Of a DNA stretch of 64,000 bases, positions 62,001-64,000 are shown piece by piece. Made by a program: the position numbers and the translations under genes. The first letter of the stretch is position 1. Each line of letters begins with the position of its first letter. The notes beneath the pieces are model-generated. The model saw only the letters and a list, made by a program, of their open reading frames with translations, had not been told where the DNA came from and searched no databases. Source of the DNA: Helopsaltes ochotensis (taxonomy: Eukaryota; Chordata; Aves; Passeriformes; Locustellidae); NCBI GenBank assembly GCA_013400155.1, contig VXBM01000218.1, positions 186,001 through 250,000 of the forward strand, written 5' to 3'.

Positions 62001-64000
62001 TTGTTCTGCTGTTATTCTCCCAAGCCTTGCACCTGCAGTATGGTACTGCTGGGGCAGACACTCAGCAAAGTGATTGCTATGGGACACAATTAGCCCCTTC
62101 CTTCCTCCTCTTCCTGTCCCCTGACTGAAGCCTTTTGTTTTCATGAGTCCAAGACACATGCACAGCAAACTCAGAACCTGTCAGCAGAGAGAACTGCCCT
62201 GACCGAGCCCCACTTCAGTCAATGACAACAGACTTAAGAGAGGGAACAGCTAGCCAGGGCTTGAGATCTTCAAACTCCTGGCAGGAATGTCAGACTCTAG
62301 TCTGGGAAACACCTTCCCTTTCCCATTTCTCTCTCTCTCTCTCTGTTTTTTTCCCCAGAAGCAACTTAGCATTAGAGTCAGCACATGCTACCAGGCATGC
62401 TACAAGCTAAAGCTTTGTTCATGTCACCTATCTTTGGTCCCACACTTCCAATAGCAAAACTGTATTTGACTGCTAGAAATATCACAAGTTCAACTTTTCA
62501 ACTGGTTATATGTCACTGCCTTTTCCTATCCTACAGCACGTAAAAATATTAAAATGTAAGTATAATGTGTATGTATATACAAGTAAATAAACACATGGAA
62601 GAAACCTGTCAATTCAACTTCTTATCCCAGCTTATTTAGAAGAACTTTACATCTAATAAATCCACTCTTCTAATAATGTCAAGAATTTTCCCTGCAGCAG
62701 AGCAAATGTACTTCTCATTCATGTACTGGGTTAGGACTGGGCACAGACAGCCTACACAGAAATGCAAAATGTCTGTTTAGCTGGGCAGAGCAAGCAGCAC
62801 ACAGTCTAGTTTGCATCTAGAACCTTCTTGTCCTTAATTCCATAAACAGCATCTGTCACATACCTACTGAAGGCTGTGGTTTGCACAAGATTCATCACTG
62901 AACTCACAGGAAAGCTCTTGCCTAGCAGAAGCAGCATTTGTGTACACGTTCTCTTAATGGCAGCAATGGTCAGCCCAGTGCAGAACACTGCAGACGGTGG
63001 TTCAGAAACATCAGGTCATATTCTCAAGCATGCCCTGAAGTAACATTGGAAAGGGAATTGTGAAAACAAATTCTTTGCTATCATACTATTCTATCATCTC
63101 ACTACTTTTTCTCTCTTACGTTGTCTTGAGAAGAAAGTGGCTCCCAGTTGATGTGGAAAACAAAATCCATAAACTTGCAAAGTGACGCAAAGTTACTTTA
63201 AAAGACTTTAACTTTTATTAGTAAGAGACAAAACTCCTAGGTGCCTGTTACCTGAATGCTAACAGTTTTTAAACTTATTTCCATAAGAACCACGAATTCA
63301 CAGTGTTTTCTAAATGTTATCGAGAACCTTGCAATTAATTAAAATCTCACTAAATATATCTCAGTAAAATTAAAGTGCTAACATATAAACAAAGATACTA
63401 AATTATGCAACAACCTTCTACTCATAGCAGTGATAGTACAGACGAGCCACATTTTATCGTATACCCAAAAAGATCTGTTTGCTACAATTTCAGCCAACCA
63501 CAGGGAACTTACCTTTCATTGTGGTGAGAAAGCATGTAATAAATCTAGATACCAACAGCAGCTCAAAAGAACAGCACAGAAGCAACCCATGCTTAATTCC
63601 CACTGTCCGTCACTGAGATGGTGAAGAGGTAATACCAGACAAAGCATGACACAACAGCTTTTTAAGAGTCTTCAATATGAAAGGTGTTGATCCCACCTGA
63701 ATTACAGATCAACAGTTATGTGAGAGGGATTTCCTTATGGGCATGTGAATGTTTTGCTTGCTTTGAACTAGAAAATGCATGACCCACCTGGTTCTGAGAT
63801 GAAAGTTGTGGTAAGACTAAGAAGAATAGGAACCATTAATTTTTTGCCCATTGCAGGCTTTTAACTGTTGTATTAGAACTTATCTGAAATCCTTGCGCCT
63901 AGCAGTGACGAGATCTGTGAGTGGGCTTCCACCAACTCCTTTAGGAGGGAACACACTCTCATCAGCATGGACAATCCTCCCTCTGGGCAACACCACCGCA
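59049..64000. other. Gene-poor end of the window
   Basis: No recognised gene, RNA or transposable element. A (CT)n run is at 62328-62345. Two further minus-strand open stretches, at about 62168-61800 and 62988-62806, have protein-like composition but no convincing pair of splice sites and no family match. Confidence 0.4.
62328..62345 (+). repeat. (CT)n dinucleotide repeat
   Basis: About eight CT units after CCCATTT. Confidence 0.9.

Noticed and set aside
61800..62168. 122-codon minus-strand frame with protein-like composition
   Set aside because: The + strand is also open over much of it (61854-62093) and I found no convincing splice pair; kept only as a remark.
40000..64000. INPP4B exons on the minus strand, expected from mammalian gene order
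   Set aside because: None of the INPP4B C-terminal motifs, such as the CKSAKDRTS phosphatase loop, was found; the gene probably lies beyond the window.
1..64000. CRISPR arrays, bacterial operons, phage or plasmid features, tRNA or rRNA genes
   Set aside because: No regularly spaced repeats, no Shine-Dalgarno-led gene strings and no recognisable structural RNA; the DNA is vertebrate.

Overview
The window reads as avian nuclear DNA, probably a non-galliform bird. It is AT-rich, has very sparse coding sequence, GT-AG introns, simple repeats, and three 3'-end fragments of CR1 LINEs, the dominant bird retroposon. No bacterial, plasmid or phage feature was seen. The one gene I can name is interleukin-15 (IL15) on the + strand; its conserved coding exons lie at 8919-9060, 9226-9267, 9950-10093 and 10634-10747. 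Layout: 1-8918 is upstream or intronic sequence with a long A/G tract (3961-4075) and one weak candidate for the exon encoding the IL-15 leader (7150-7264). The body of IL15 spans 8919-10747, with several AATAAA signals after the stop. From about 11.5 kb to the end the sequence is mostly gene-poor. It holds a 22-base G run (12460-12481), CR1 fragments near 21.8, 41.8 and 43.4 kb, two GC-rich islands (37.8-38.07 and 53.6-54.5 kb), a CA/GCATGC alternating tract and a possible LTR-like stretch near 49.6-50.0 kb. In mammals the next gene downstream of IL15 is INPP4B, in convergent orientation; I found no INPP4B exon here, so the right part is probably the IL15-INPP4B interval. Beyond IL15 there is a series of exon-like segments on the minus strand, between about 16 and 59 kb. 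The best case is a phase-matched pair at 41533-41279 and 40972-40694 that together would encode a 177-residue C-terminus ending in a stop. I recognise no protein family in any of them, and open frames of this length are expected by chance in 64 kb of AT-rich DNA, so they are offered as low-confidence candidates for an undescribed split gene. How the genes work together: only IL15 can be interpreted. It encodes a secreted four-helix cytokine. Its promoter, 5' UTR and start codon are not securely located and may lie before the window.
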